Origin: Isoetes taiwanensis
Taxonomy: Eukaryota; Streptophyta; Lycopodiopsida; Isoetales; Isoetaceae
Length of the DNA: 64,000 nucleotides
Direction: 5' to 3'
Assembly: GCA_021234155.1 (NCBI GenBank)
Contig: JAJEKV010000056.1
Location: 6,320,932 to 6,384,931, forward strand
The notes under the pieces were generated by a model, which was not told the origin of the DNA, made no database searches, and was given only the letters and a program-made list of their open reading frames with translations. How positions within the stretch are numbered: position 1 is the first letter of the stretch; each line of letters starts with the position of its first letter. Made by a program: the position numbers and the translations under genes. This document shows positions 1 through 12,155 of this stretch, one piece after another.

Positions 1-734
1 TCGCAGTCTTATTGTGTGATATGAACCTTGGGAAAATATACTATTACATTTGACTGATTTGATTCTTGGCTAAGTATTCGCTCTCAAGCAAAACTGATGG
101 AAGAAGACATAAACTAAGAAAGCGAACCTCAACACCCGTAAAATCTCTGTTTGTAGTAAACAACTCTCTTGCAATTCCCACATTAAAATTCTTTAGAATA
201 GAGCCCAAGATTTAAACAAATCATCTTGGAGCTTATGCATGTGTGCTGGCAAACACTTAAAATTATTTAATTTAAATTAGTGTTGCTCATCATTTTAGAC
301 AAATTTCCATTCACTTCCTCTCACTCAAGAAAACATGATACCATGGAAACTTCAACAATGAGGGAGAAGAGTACGCACATAGGATAATGGATTCTATCCC
401 CTAGGATATCATAACAGGAATGGTTGTTCATAGTTTTTTATAATAAGCCATACCAGATGATTAGGTGGCACAATCACAGGCACTCATCTCTGATGCATAC
501 TTAAGTTTCAGTTCCCATGTATTGGTCGCAACAAAAAAAGAGTTTATATAAGTAACATCCAAGCATAAAATGCTTTATAAAGAACATTTTCACCACCCAC
601 GTTCAGAGTTGTCAAATAACAGATACAGTGGGCTGGTGGACTGTAGGCTGGTGGACTTTGCAAATATTACACTCAGGTAAGTTGTCTAATGCTTTCTGAA
701 GCTCTGTTGTCAACAGGGATACATCTGTTTTAGT

Positions 735-1274
735 TTCGCAATGGCTCTGCTTGATTTGTATCTGTTATCTTTGCCCTTTCTTTTTCCTCAAACCAAAAAA
801 AATCTAATATGAATTCATCAGGACCGTCCTTACCAGATACAAACTTAACCATATGCCATCCACCTAATCCATCAGAATCAATTCGAGGCACAAGCGGTTC
901 CCGGATGCCTATTTAAGAAACAGAAAACTTATTAATGTGGCAGTACATAATGGAATGTGAGGTGCATAATGGAATGTGAGGCTCCATGGGCACAGGATCC
1001 TTAGGTAGTGATGATGATAGTTCATGCAAAAGCTCGACTTTGGCAGCAATGTTTGGATATGGTTGACTGCGTGCAGGAGGAAACGTTGTGTTGACAGTTG
1101 TGTCAGTGCAGCAGATCGTTGTTGAGCTCTAGTAGTAGCGTGAACATTAGCAAGCATGCTTCCTTCAACAGCCTGCATAAGACGGAGGATGCTTTGACGA
1201 ACTTTGGGCATGATGTGAGGCATGAGTGTTTCCAAATCTTGTTCAAAGTGAACAACACTTACCCAACTTCCCAT
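735..1274 (-). CDS. Unidentified exon(s), possibly the 3' part of the ERMP1-like gene
   Basis: Two open stretches lie downstream of the ERMP1-like exons on the same strand. The first (1274-909) starts GSWVSVVHFEQDLETLM and is helical and Gln/Arg-rich. The second (about 905-735) reads PLVPRIDSDGLGGWHMVKF followed by FVSGKDGPDEFILDFFWF and ends at a stop. Strand and position allow them to be C-terminal exons of the metallopeptidase, but I do not recognise these sequences and they may belong to another gene. No promoter or terminator was recognised. Confidence 0.3.
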
Positions 1275-1639
1275 TAGAGGATATCCAAATTAAAAGTTCT
1301 GACTTTCTTTTCGTTTATTGCAAGGTCCAACATCTAACAGCTTCTGCCTTCAAAACCACAGCTGTTATTCTCTTCTCGCTTTCATAGACGGACGAGTCTC
1401 CCACAAACTATCCTTCATCTCAATATGTTTTTTGCACCCATGCTTGATAAAAAAAGTGACCACAGGGATTAATGTAGATAAGATGTTATTTGTTACCTGC
1501 GTTATGAACGTAAGGCAGAAGATATGTAACAGATAAATACAAAAGCGCTGATATTACCACTGCTGTCAAAATATTTGCAAGGTACACAGAAAATTTGCCT
1601 GGATTCCTGTCAAAATATGGCAAGTATGTATACTTATTG

Positions 1640-3380
1640 ACACTTACAAATTACAACGAGGACGAGAAGGAAGCGTTTACGGCCTTGCAATAGAAGTGAG
1701 TTGTCGATCCACTTTGTAATTTTTCTCGAGTAGCTTACCATTTTCAATCCCTGTAATCAAGCCAACAGTATTAGAGATTCCCATTATATATAGACAAATG
1801 CTATAGGCTTATTTTGTATACCATAATGTCGAAGTACACCATCTCTGTCTTGTTTCAGGTATCAAGGTCAGATAGTTTTGCAACTTCTTTTACAAAAGGT
1901 GGCATATTGTTTCCAAGGTGTTGAAGGGATCCTGGTTTGAGAAGACTCAGCTTATCATTCTATCAACAAGACAATGAAGCCTGTGGATAAAGCAGTAACA
2001 AACACCACCATTTTGCATTTGAAAGTTTATACTCATTCGAGTTGATACACATGGCCATTGTCAGTGTAAGCAAAATCAAGGCCAGAAAGCCCTGCAATGT
2101 CCATGTAAATTTGGAAATCAGTAGCAGACTTGATAATGGAAAACACCCTGCACAAAAACAATCACTCTATGATATAGGAAGGATAAAATACTAGCAATTT
2201 GATTTTGTAGTGCAAAGAAAACTTTTCTTCTGGATGTCCTTTAACCTCAGGAGGGATTTAGTAACACAAGGACTTGCTTGTGCTAAAACCTGCCCTGATG
2301 GATACTCAGCAACTTTAAAAAGACTTCAAGCAGCCATTTTCTTGGTCCATCCTGTTTGATCGGAATGAAATAAGCGAACTACCAAAATGTGTGAACAAGA
2401 CAAGTAGAATATAGGAACCTGAAAAATGTTTGACTTGCCACTGATGCCCATGGCCTCCAAGTCAACAAAACCAAATATGCTTTGGTTCCAAGCATGCTGT
2501 AAAAAAAAAAAATCATAAATCCAGGATTATATGGTGAAGTCAAATACGATTTATTAATGATCGCTAACAAAAATGCTTAAATGCTTTTTATTTATATACC
2601 TGTATAATGAAACTGTGGGCGCCATCAAGATCTTCTTCCTCACCTGTATGAAATAAAAAATGATAGTGTTTGAAGCCTTTTGTTGAATGAGAAACAACTC
2701 GGACAAGTTCAAGCATAACCGAAATGCAAGATCCAGTCTCCAGCTCCTGCTCTATACTGACACAATTGTTTAGCGTATATTATTAATGGCATATGAGAAA
2801 TTTTAAATAATAAGGAAGCCATTGGGACAAAATTCTGTGAACTTACGATGTCAACACTGTATCCACATGAGAGGATATAAGAAGCACATTATCTTCTGCA
2901 TCTTCAGTCTTTTTCACTTCCTCTCACCACTAAGTGGTCTTAAATAGCATATGCACGTGATCTTCCAAAAAAAAAAACTTTCTTTAGTGTATTAAAGCAG
3001 GTTTTGAATGGAAATAGGCAATTTCTATAAGGACATTGCGACCAGCTGCCATTTGAACTTTCTTCAGCTCAGATAATATGTACTGTAAAAAAGGGATTAA
3101 AGCTTTTTCATAATGAAACTTCATACTTTGAATTTTTGGATGCAAAAGGATTTTATTTAAAACACACCGCCAATGCATGCTCCAGAGCATCAGATCCAAT
3201 AGGTCGAGGACCAAATTGAGTTAGAGCTGATAGATGAGCAAGGGCCCTTTGTTCAGAGAAACAGAACTTACCGGCCTCAGATGCAGACAGAGGTCGGGGT
3301 AAAATTTCTGATATGGAAGGTCCGATAAAAAATGTGGATGCAACAAACCCCAACAAGCCCATCCAACGAAGTGCCGACAT
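1640..3380 (-). pseudogene. ERMP1-like ER zinc metallopeptidase (M28 family), fragmentary
   Basis: On the minus strand a chain of exon-sized pieces matches plant endoplasmic reticulum metallopeptidase 1-like proteins, membrane-anchored M28 exopeptidases. The first exon (3380 to about 3168) has a hydrophobic N-terminal anchor and then the conserved stretch ending FGPRPIGSDALEHAL. Later pieces are SSHVDTV near 2,850 (zinc-ligand H and D), LFHTGEEEDLDGAHSF near 2,640 (catalytic and metal-binding Glu), DLEAMGISGKSNIFQ near 2,450, SATDFQIY...GLSGLDFAYTDN near 2,100, and LLKPGSLQHLGNNMPPFV near 1,900. A possible membrane-domain exon lies near 1,700. GT/AG borders fit between several pieces. Odd points: the metal-bridging Asp region reads ELETGS, giving Glu where the family has Asp, and a frame change splits GPRKWLLEVF from VAEYPSGQ near 2,310. 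A pseudogene or sequencing indels would both explain this. Exon borders are approximate. Confidence 0.75.
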
Positions 3381-3399
3381 GAGACCACTATTTGGCTTG

Positions 3400-5900
3400 A
3401 CTGACTGTTTTTATAGTGGCATGAACATTTTGGTCATTCCCAAAAGGAGGTAAGCGTTGTCTTCTAAGCTGGGCGAATGACTCCATACTGCTTTGTTCCA
3501 TTAGGTGATACTTGAACTTGTATTAAAGGCCTGATTCCACTACCACACGTGGATGTTATCTATGTGGCAACAACACACCAAAACAAACCAGAAAAGTGTG
3601 TGTTTCAAGTCACAAACTTCTGCCCATCATAGAGCAACTGGTAAATAGCAATTAAGAACAGATTGGTGCCTGAAATAACAAAAGCATATATAATAATGAA
3701 GCAACTTAATCACAACTTGCGTGTTCAGGATGGAAGTTGTCAAAATCTTTGGCTCACAATGTAGAATCCAAGATGATTTTCTTTAATGATCAAACTTAGT
3801 GCCCTGGAACAGGAAAGCAGTTTGTATACTAGTTTTATTTTTCTCCCCATATCATTCAAATAGACCCTCAAAGAATACCATAGCTTATGAGAGAGGGCGA
3901 CTGGAAGAGCATTTTGGGTATACAGGCCCCAACAACATGACGAAATGCATTATTCTGACCGCATCCTCAGCTCACTTCAGCATGAGCCTCGGGTGAACCA
4001 AGCCAGCATTTGAAAATTGGCTTGAAAATGCTCTTGCAATATACATAAGTATTACGTTTACCATCTGATACAGTAAATCAATTTAAACGTCTGAGCACTC
4101 TAGGGCGAAAAAATGTTCCATTTCATTAAGCTGCAGCTCTCAAAATATATAAGGATCCTTTGACCATGTTCTTTGTCATGAACCTTCAAAATAGCAAATC
4201 AAACCCGCCAACGTCCTATTCACAATCCTATTACTAACGGATTTAAGAGCCTAGTAGTCAAAGATCAATCAAAAACTCCGAATAAACACTGGCACATCTA
4301 ACCAAAATTCAGTATATATCATTGGACAGAACACAAAAATCGGAACGTGTGATGATTGGCATACCAAAGTCAGATGGAATATAATGTGATCAGATCAAAG
4401 GCTCGCCACCCCCTGGATTGACTGAGGATCGCACGTTCGCCATCAATCTAAAAGTTATACCAGGATTTGAATTGAAGGTCTTCCATAAAAAATATGAACA
4501 CTGTTAGCTTTGAAACAAACCAATAATTTTAATAACAGTGTGTGCATTACGAAACATGTATTTATTTGGGCTGCCAATGCGTTCAATTTATTGGAATGTT
4601 TGTTTGTGCAAATGCAGTTGTTTCATGTTGCCCTCCTTGCTATTCTTGCCAATGCTAGGAGTGTTCAAAACCATATATTCAAATTATTCAGATTTGCGTG
4701 TATATCATTATCATGCACCTTAAGCCTCTTATAGTATCTACTAATGATATTATTGCATCTTGGTAGTTATTCTAGAGTTCCAGCACTATAAGCACAATGG
4801 AGTATTGTTGCCGAGCATTTTGAATGACAAGAGATTCAAAGATGAATAGACCAATAGTAACACGAGTGTGAAACTCTTAAGCACTAAGTTGGAACCCCTA
4901 TGTCATTCAGCAGACCATCTTGACTTTCCGACTTGCAATATTTTATTTGAGGGATAGAAAATTGGAAAAAAATAACCAAGTTATATATTTGGATCTCGCA
5001 AGAGCAACACGTCTTATGTACGCAATATTGAGATCTATGTAGCAGCAATACATACGCCAATGAAACATCTCTTGCTGACTTCCTGCACTCATTAACCAAT
5101 CTTTACATCCTCTTAGAGGAATCACATACCCGAAGTTGTCATAAATTCGATCATTAACATTAGAGTTGTCCGTTGATGAACCCCATTGGGTCCATTCATA
5201 TACTTTTTTGTTTCGCACGTTTGCACAAACATGCATTAAGACTTTAAAGCAAATTTAAAGTGTCCATATTATGTCCACTAGGACTTTTGTCCACGTGGAT
5301 CACCTACAAGCGTCAGATATAGTGCGGTGAAAATTCAAGCAATTCCAAGTGGGTTGCGTTGGGCCGCTTCACTTATTCCTACATACGAAGTTCTTTACTT
5401 TGCCCTAATGTAGCTGTGAATGGATTGCACAATAGATAGTGCATGGCATCTTTCCTTCGACCACGGCTACGCACTAAGCACAGCAAAGAGGACAGGTTCG
5501 ATTTGGAGCACTTGATGGTATTCAGACGCAACAGAGAACGGTACTTTTCCTACTGTTGATGATGGAATGGAGGCTATTACCGACATTTTAATAGAAAATC
5601 CATCACAACTGTTGGAACTTCTTGCTCTAATGAGCAATTTCCAAGTTGAACAATTGTAGATCGTTGTGATGCCAAACATGTAGAAGTAGCAAATTTTTTG
5701 AAGAAAGATGCAGTTCTACAGTTTCAGCAAAAGTTTGATCTCTGCTTTGTGTAGGGATAGATATGGCCAAGTCAACAATGCACCCTTAGTATATGATATT
5801 TTTTCGACGTTTAGTGTAGGTGCCAGTTTCTTTCTTTCGTAGGCGCCAGTTTCTTTCTCATTTCTTGAAGCCAGTTTCTTTCTTTTGTTGCGCTCATGGT
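3400..5900. other. AT-rich DNA without a supported gene
   Basis: Only short overlapping open frames occur here, on both strands, without recognisable motifs, a codon pattern or conservation of frame against the copy at 25,740-28,200. I see no RNA gene, TIR or LTR in it. Confidence 0.6.
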
Positions 5901-5940
5901 TGGTTTTGCTTAGTGGAGATCGGAAGTGGTGACTCGAACA

Positions 5941-6068
5941 ACCTCTCTCTCCCTCCCTCCCTCCCCTCCCTCCCTCCCTCCCTCTCTCTCTCTCTCTCCC
6001 CTCTCCCTCTCCCTCTCCCTCTCCCTCTCCCTCTCCCTCTCCCTCCCTCTCTCTCTCTCTCTCTCTCT
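5941..6068. repeat. CT-rich microsatellite (CCCTCC / CTCTCC / CT runs)
   Basis: About 130 bases of almost pure pyrimidine, in order (CCCT/CCCTCC)n, (CT)n, (CTCTCC)n, (CT)n. The copy at 28,285-28,401 differs in unit numbers. Open frames across it encode only Ser/Pro/Leu or Arg/Glu/Gly repeats and are not genes. Confidence 0.95.
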
Positions 6069-6099
6069 GGTATATGTTGAAAAACTTAAAAACGTTGTT

Positions 6100-9000
6100 T
6101 AACTTAAAAGGTGGCAACCAAAATGGATTCGTCGTTCATCTTCAAAGTTTCTCTGAGAACAAAAACCACACATCCTTCATGACTCAAGATTTAATATGGA
6201 GGCACGTAAATTGGGATTTAGGACCACCGTTTTATGTTGCTCCTAGATTCTGATGGTTCCATCTGCACGGTCTCATGCTTTCGCTAGTCAATCCATGTTA
6301 TCGTGGAGCAAGTATTTGGCAGATACTGAAGGTTAGCCTAGAAATCTGTAATCATCTATTTGTCGATGTAATACTCTATTGGTCTATCTTGTTTTGTTAC
6401 AGCAAAAATTTTTCCCAAGATAGACCCTTGCCGCGTGTGCCACACCGATCAGTTTCCGCCCACACCTTGGATCCCGGATCGCCCTCACTGACCATGATGG
6501 CTTGCTGCTATGTGAAGTATTCACAACAGACAGGAACCTTCCAGAGAATCCTCCCTGGATGAGTATCAACCGGCTGCCCAAGCTCAATCCGACCCTTGCA
6601 GTAGCAATCTGCCCTGGGGCCACAATCACAGCCTCGAGCTGCTAATCCGACCTCAAGGTCTAAGTCTTGAATCAGATAGAATTCGCTGACAACAGAATTA
6701 GCTCTTGTCTTCCTAAGACCCAATTTCATTACAAGGTGAGTCTGATCGAGGAAATGCCCAAGCTTGACGGCTTTATGGGCAGGGCTTACTATTCAAATGA
6801 TTCTTAATGGATGGTTTTTACTATCCAGCTTCTGAGATGGACATTCTCAATATTCTAAAATCAATGTCAATTTTCTGTACTCTCATTTCCAAGACATTGT
6901 TTATTCTTGGTATATATTTTCTTTGATCATTTAGCAAATGACGCTGTACTTTTTGTAGGTAACCAATTATCAGCTAAAGCTTGAAGAAATGAAGAATATT
7001 GCAGGCAAGAGTATGTGGCTTCACTAAAGGTCAGCACAAAATCCTCTATTCTATACGAGCCAATTTACTTTCCGAAGAATCTCAAAAGTGGCATTCAATG
7101 CTATGATCAATGAATTTTCAAGGATGCTTCAATGTGTCGAGGAGTGCCTCTATCGTATAAAATCCAGTTTTCACTTTCCTGATATACAATTAGATTGTGC
7201 TCTAACCAATTCTACACTAGAAGTCTGATACATGTAATATAGTTCACTTCCACCATTGCAACATCGATGTTCTAGAGTTTTAGAGTTATACAACCTATTG
7301 TGAAAATGGATTATTATTTGTTACACTGTTCTACATAAAATAAATACACTCATAAGCTAATAGTATTTATTGTTTGTTTGTATTATAACCTGTTGGGTTC
7401 CCATAGACGTAAAAATTCATCTTATCTTATCTTATTATCCTCCTTTCAAACTATGAAGACAATAAACACGAATGGGAATTCCATTCTATGTTGGCTCTGT
7501 GCATCGTAGAACATGATTGAGAACTATATTTTAAGCTTTGAGAGTTCTTAATTTCAAGCGATGAGGGCTTTGTGATTTTATTCATGGGTTGCCATATTTG
7601 CCTAGAATTCCGTTCATAATGTGCATGTAAAATGTTTGACATGGAAGATATTCACAGCAAGGTGCATTTGGGAAACCTTTGAGGAAGTAGACCCAGACAT
7701 TGTTCCAACTTTGTGCTCATTTTCAAACTAATAAAATAAGTGAGTTAGGGAAGAGAAAAGTTTGCCGGGCATTGCATTAGTTTCTTCAATCGAAGATCTT
7801 TGTAACTCTCAATATAATACAAGCTATATTGCAGCTTAGTCATTTACACGTTCCCAACATTAGCCCAGCAACGTTGGGCGCCCTAACTAGTACTAATTAA
7901 TTTCTTGGCTTGTTTATATCAGAAGTTAAGATTCCAACCATGGGAAGACAAGGAAAACATTCGTGACAAGTACCCAATGTTAAACAAGGGAGCCTGGCCC
8001 ATGGCCTGTAGACTTATATGCTTATCTATTTCAACTAGACATGTATGTGGAAAGTTGGAATACTTCTAAAAACATGAATTTTGCAAACCTGATATGCTCT
8101 TTATGCGATGTCGTGACAATGGCTTCTGGAGTGATTACCTATAGCACTAATGGGTCTAATCACTTCTAGAACAAAGCACTAAAATACATCATGAATAAAA
8201 GGTAATTTTCTGACAGTTGTAAATAATTTCAAATAGATGTTTAAATCAAAAGGATTACAAGGAAGCTGAGTATAGGTATAATGCATGCATTATAAGCATT
8301 TTATACACAAATCTTTTAAAAGTTTACGTGTTAGAGATTCATAGGCTCCTTGTATTTGAAAACATTTCTAGACACAGATGATTTTGCTGCTGGTAACGTG
8401 ATTACACAGGTTGTTTGGTTTGAACAGTATGCACATCAACTTCTACCAGTTATACTAAGCGAAAATAGAAGGATACAAAAAAGAACAAAGTAGAAGGATA
8501 TATCTGTACTGATATTTAGGACTCCCTTCTTGCAAAGCTTTTATAAATTGAAAATGTTTCCATAAATGGGCATTGAGAATTGCCATTTGTTTCTCGCTAT
8601 TTAACCCTTTTTTTACAATTAAACAAATTCCACGATCACTTCTCTATGAACTAATGGAAATATTTTAACTTGTATGTGTAGCATTTAGTCAAAAATCATG
8701 TGCTTCATATGCACACGTTGTTTGAATTCTTGCGATTTTTACACTGCATCTTGGTATGACCAAAATCTAGACAAGTGTGGAGTCCTGTTTAAATTGTTGA
8801 CGACCTAAGTTTTGCATAAATTATAAGAATAAATAAAATATAAATGGTGGTGGTTGTTCTTGCAAAGGTCAAGATCATGATAGAAAGTCTACGTCTTAAG
8901 ATCTGATAGACTTGAAGGCTATAAAATTGTGCAAGACCTTATTATATTTATTTCTAGTTTGGAGCACTATGCATTAAAGAATATGCAAACATACCGTCGA

Positions 9001-9100
9001 GGCACCGGATAGCAACCCTCTGTGCATAGCACCTTGTTATTAAATGCTCTTAGATGAAGTGACGATAACTAGGCTATATTGTTTTATCATTTTTATAATA
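6100..9100. other. AT-rich DNA without a supported gene
   Basis: Short frames only. A stretch near 6,540-6,730, whose copy at 28,943-29,266 stays open for 107 codons (including RPQGLSLEWIEFG), could be a decayed coding fragment, but the frame is not kept between the two copies and no family is recognised. No RNA gene or terminal repeat is seen. Confidence 0.5.
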
Positions 9101-9118
9101 TATTAGGTATCTTTAAAA

Positions 9119-9412
9119 TTGGAGAGCACTTCCAAACGCAATATACCAAATGCACATGGTATTGACACCTCCACCATTAATGGACTACATGATGCATTTG
9201 GAGCAACTTCTAATATCAATCCATACACAAGACACCATTATTCGGCTTTCCCTCCTTGCCCAGAAATCCAAGTAGTCAACAAATACACTGAAGAAACATT
9301 TGTTGACCAACTACTCGTTGACGAAACGACCATCAAATTCTCAGATTTTGAAGAAATATCAAACATTGATGAAATGACCGTCAAATTCTCAGATTTTGTA
9401 ACGAAGCCATAG
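9119..9412 (+). CDS. Small ORF with an internal IKFSDF/VKFSDF repeat, unknown function
   Basis: A 98-codon open frame starting at TTG, so it is more likely an exon or a relic than a complete gene. It is polar and acidic, with no signal peptide or membrane segment. Near the C-terminus a 14-15 residue unit is repeated as VDETTIKFSDF and IDEMTVKFSDF. In the second copy (31,474 onward) the first 65 codons are intact but the repeat region is frameshifted at GTTGACGAAACG. No family recognised. Confidence 0.3.
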   Translation: MESTSKRNIPNAHGIDTSTINGLHDAFGATSNINPYTRHHYSAFPPCPEIQVVNKYTEETFVDQLLVDETTIKFSDFEEISNIDEMTVKFSDFVTKP

Positions 9413-10012
9413 ATAAAGTTCACAACGCCTGGAAGCTCGAACCACATTGTATGATCGTATTCAATTTTATATTACAAAGCAAAATACCACCTATACTATA
9501 TCTTACGTGCTTTTGACTAGTTTTTTTAATTCTATTATAGCTTCAAGATCAATATAATGAAAAATTATGCAAAATACACAAAGTTTCTACTATCATAGTC
9601 GAATGCAAGTTTATTTTTGAAGTGTTAACACTTCTCACCTTATGTTGCAAATACAATTTTTCTTAAATGCCATTCTTCTATCCTGAAGAAATGAGATGAC
9701 CTAGAAAAATCAATGGTGGACTTAGTTGGGTGCCCCAAGGACTTTACGGGTGTTTCTCTCAAAACCCTATCCACAACAGAGTTTGAGTTCTAACATAATT
9801 GAACCAGAGATAAGCTTACCTCAAGTTGCATATGAAAATACTTAGATAATAGAAATATGAAGTACTATCTTATTCCGTAATGTTCAAAATTAGAACAGTA
9901 GCAGCCTTGACGTACCAGTCCATAATCAACAAAAACATGAAGTATTGGAGGTGCAAACCAAGTTACATGTAACCAAACGAAATTTAACATAAGCTCTGAT
10001 GTGATAGGCTCT

Positions 10013-11016
10013 GATGTGACTATAACCTGCCAAAGACGTAGTCTCATGGTATCACCCACTGGGACTACTCCGGGTTGCATCTCCCCAGTCCGATAAGGTA
10101 GGAAGGGTTGTATCTCCCCTTTCCGAAGTCTAGTGGCTCCATGGATGCCTAGAGAATCATGGCGACACACGATCCCTACCCGACTGAACTCCCCAAAATA
10201 AAAGCCAGGCCGACACCTGCAACTCTTGAGAGTCGGGGCGACACCATTGACCCAGGAAGTGTCAGACCCATACCCGGCCCAGAACTAGGAGCATCATCTA
10301 GATAATGGCCACTAGGTCTCTATCCCCTTCCCAATACACAAGCGGTACAAATATAAGATCAAACATCATCGTACATCAACATAATTATGATAATAATAAA
10401 GATAACATCTGATCTACACACATGAAGCTGCCTACTTGTTAGGGTTCGAAACCTAGACTAGAGGTTCTAGGAAGGCTCTACTAGCAAGATAAGATACTAG
10501 CTCATCTGGAATCTTAGATTCCAGATGATCTACCTATGAAGCTATTCTGAATACCTGCTTTGGACGAACTTCCTCCAATTCCTGGGGTCACCATGACTTG
10601 CTGATGAGTTGGGTGGTTCCTCCTCCTTCTCATGAGCACACTGCCTTGAGGCTGTCGATCTGAGCTGTGCCGCAATGGTGCTCGAATCGGAGTTCCGAGT
10701 GAAGAACAAGTCTCAAGGCAATTGGAGCCAAAAAATGGCCTAGGGTTAGTGTTAGGGTATTTATAGGTTAGGGTTCCATGTCACTGCCACGTGGCTCCAA
10801 TGGGGTATTTCATATGGCGGGTGCCCAATACGGTGAGGCCATGTGGAAATAGCCCTATGTCTAAGGTTGGCTAAGTTATATGAATAACTTAGCCATCCAC
10901 ACTTTTCCACCTACCATGGTGTACAAGGCTACTAAAGTAGACTTGTAGTAGCCTTGTACGGTGACGTGGCCCAGAAATATACGTATTCATAGCGTATATT
11001 TCAAGGGAACGTCACA
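10013..11016 (-). mobile_element. LTR-like block in reverse orientation (solo or diverged LTR)
   Basis: Read on the minus strand it starts TGTGACGTTCCC, close to the TGTGACGTTCCGG start of the gypsy LTRs in this window, and ends GTCACA. It also contains the reverse complement of a conserved LTR stretch (GTATTGGGAAGGGG...AGAGACCTA, near 10,310-10,345). An ATCAGAGCC sequence resembling the iMet primer-site core follows its inner end. Three strong hairpins sit at its 5' end (10,869-11,015). I found no clean target duplication, and the left border is uncertain. Confidence 0.45.
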
Positions 11017-11212
11017 TGTTATAAACAAAAGGAACAAGACTATATCCAGCTTCTTGAACTTCAACATGGATTTGCTTACCAAATTTTAGTGCTTGAAGAG
11101 ATGCACAGACATTGAGAATATTAATAAATGTAACATCATTTGGATGCATGATTTCATTAATTGGAGAAAATAACGCAATTTTGAGAATTTTAAGCACAAC
11201 TAATTTGCTCAA
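11017..11212 (-). pseudogene. PPR protein fragment
   Basis: The minus strand encodes HPNDVTFINILNVCASLQAL followed by KFGKQIHVEVQEAGY, a textbook plant PPR repeat. The frame stops directly where the LTR-like block begins (AACATG then TGTGACG), so the gene appears cut off there. PPR proteins bind organelle RNAs, but this piece of about 60 residues cannot be functional. The same fragment recurs near 33,384-33,567 in the second copy. Confidence 0.75.
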
Positions 11213-11380
11213 GCACCAATACTTTCACCTAGTTCTCGAGCCCAAGATACATGAGGTCACAAACATGCACATATCCATACAAATTATGTGTTATACTTGT
11301 ACGTGTACGTGATACTTGTACAAGCTCAATAATGACCTTACAATCTACACCAATAATGAACATCAATAACTTTACTTCAC

Positions 11381-11388
11381 TATAAAAG
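11381..11388 (+). promoter_or_regulatory. TATA box of small gene 1
   Basis: TATAAAAG lies 43 bases upstream of the ATG at 11,424. The same octamer at the same spacing precedes the tandem paralogue, which supports both promoters and both starts. Confidence 0.7.
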
Positions 11389-11423
11389 CAGCTCCATTCG
11401 GTGGTAGAGGTCATTCATCTTCC

Positions 11424-11666
11424 ATGGCTTCCTTGCCTCCTCGTCCGGAGCACATCCGATCCTTCAAGTGCTACTTGAGCTACAACGATCTGTGTGAATG
11501 CTATAGAAATGGTGTTAATCTTGATCCATGGCTCCAGTCCAAAGCAGATGGTCCTGCGAGTGCTTGCAGGAAGCTCACTCGTGTTGTGGTCCACCTTTAT
11601 TGGCTTCCTGATCAGGAGATCTTTGAGCTGAATGCCATCACCTTAGCAGGTGTTGATGATGAGTGA
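11424..11666 (+). CDS. 80-residue small protein, tandem paralogue 1 (unknown family)
   Basis: An intact 81-codon ORF (80 residues plus stop) starting ATGGC. It shares a framework with the gene at 12,156: SYNDL, then C, G and LD, then SKA, then RV and HL, WLP, and the terminal VDDE. It is soluble-looking, with no signal peptide or membrane helix. The promoter region is also conserved between the paralogues, so about 680 bp was duplicated as a unit. The second-copy version (33,797-34,041) is frameshifted. I do not recognise the family. Conservation of frame, length, start and TATA spacing argues that it is a real gene. Confidence 0.7.
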   Translation: MASLPPRPEHIRSFKCYLSYNDLCECYRNGVNLDPWLQSKADGPASACRKLTRVVVHLYWLPDQEIFELNAITLAGVDDE

Positions 11667-12112
11667 ATCGTTGAAGACTTGTGTACCTGCCAAGGATATA
11701 ATAATGATATATGAGCACTTCTATAGTATGTAAGGATGTAATAAGCATAATCAATGTTATCAGTGATGACTACTGTATCTGTTAAGGATATAATAATGAT
11801 ATGAGCACCTATGAACTATGTAAGGATGTAATAGCACAATGAATATTATCTGATGTATCATACCTGAGTATAGTGTAAGGTTGTGCTCTTCGACCTCCAC
11901 TTTATTTGCAAGCAGTCCCTAATGTCAATCACACCTAAATTACTCAAGCACAAATACTTTTACCTTAGTAAATTCCACAAATCATGTTTTCACTTGATAC
12001 ACATATCCATACAAAATATGCGTTATACTTGTACGTATACATGAATCTTACATACGCTCAATAATGGCGCTACAGTCTACCCCAATAATTCACATCAATA
12101 ATTTTACTTGAT

Positions 12113-12120
12113 TATAAAAG
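12113..12120 (+). promoter_or_regulatory. TATA box of small gene 2
   Basis: TATAAAAG, again 43 bases before the ATG (12,156), in a context shared with the upstream paralogue (CATCAATAA before it, GGTCATTCATCT after it). Confidence 0.7.
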
Positions 12121-12155
12121 CAGCTCACTTCGGGGCTAGAGGTCATTCATCTCCC

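Noticed and set aside
5716-6117. Long open frames across the microsatellite
   Set aside because: They encode only Arg/Glu/Gly or Ser/Pro/Leu repeats from CT-rich DNA and change length freely in the second copy.
7451-7642. 63-codon minus ORF conserved in both 22-kb copies
   Set aside because: Identity only reflects the duplication; no motif, promoter or codon pattern supports it.
12108-12155. Longer start for small gene 2
   Set aside because: The extension includes the TATA box and breaks the exact match in start and length with its paralogue.
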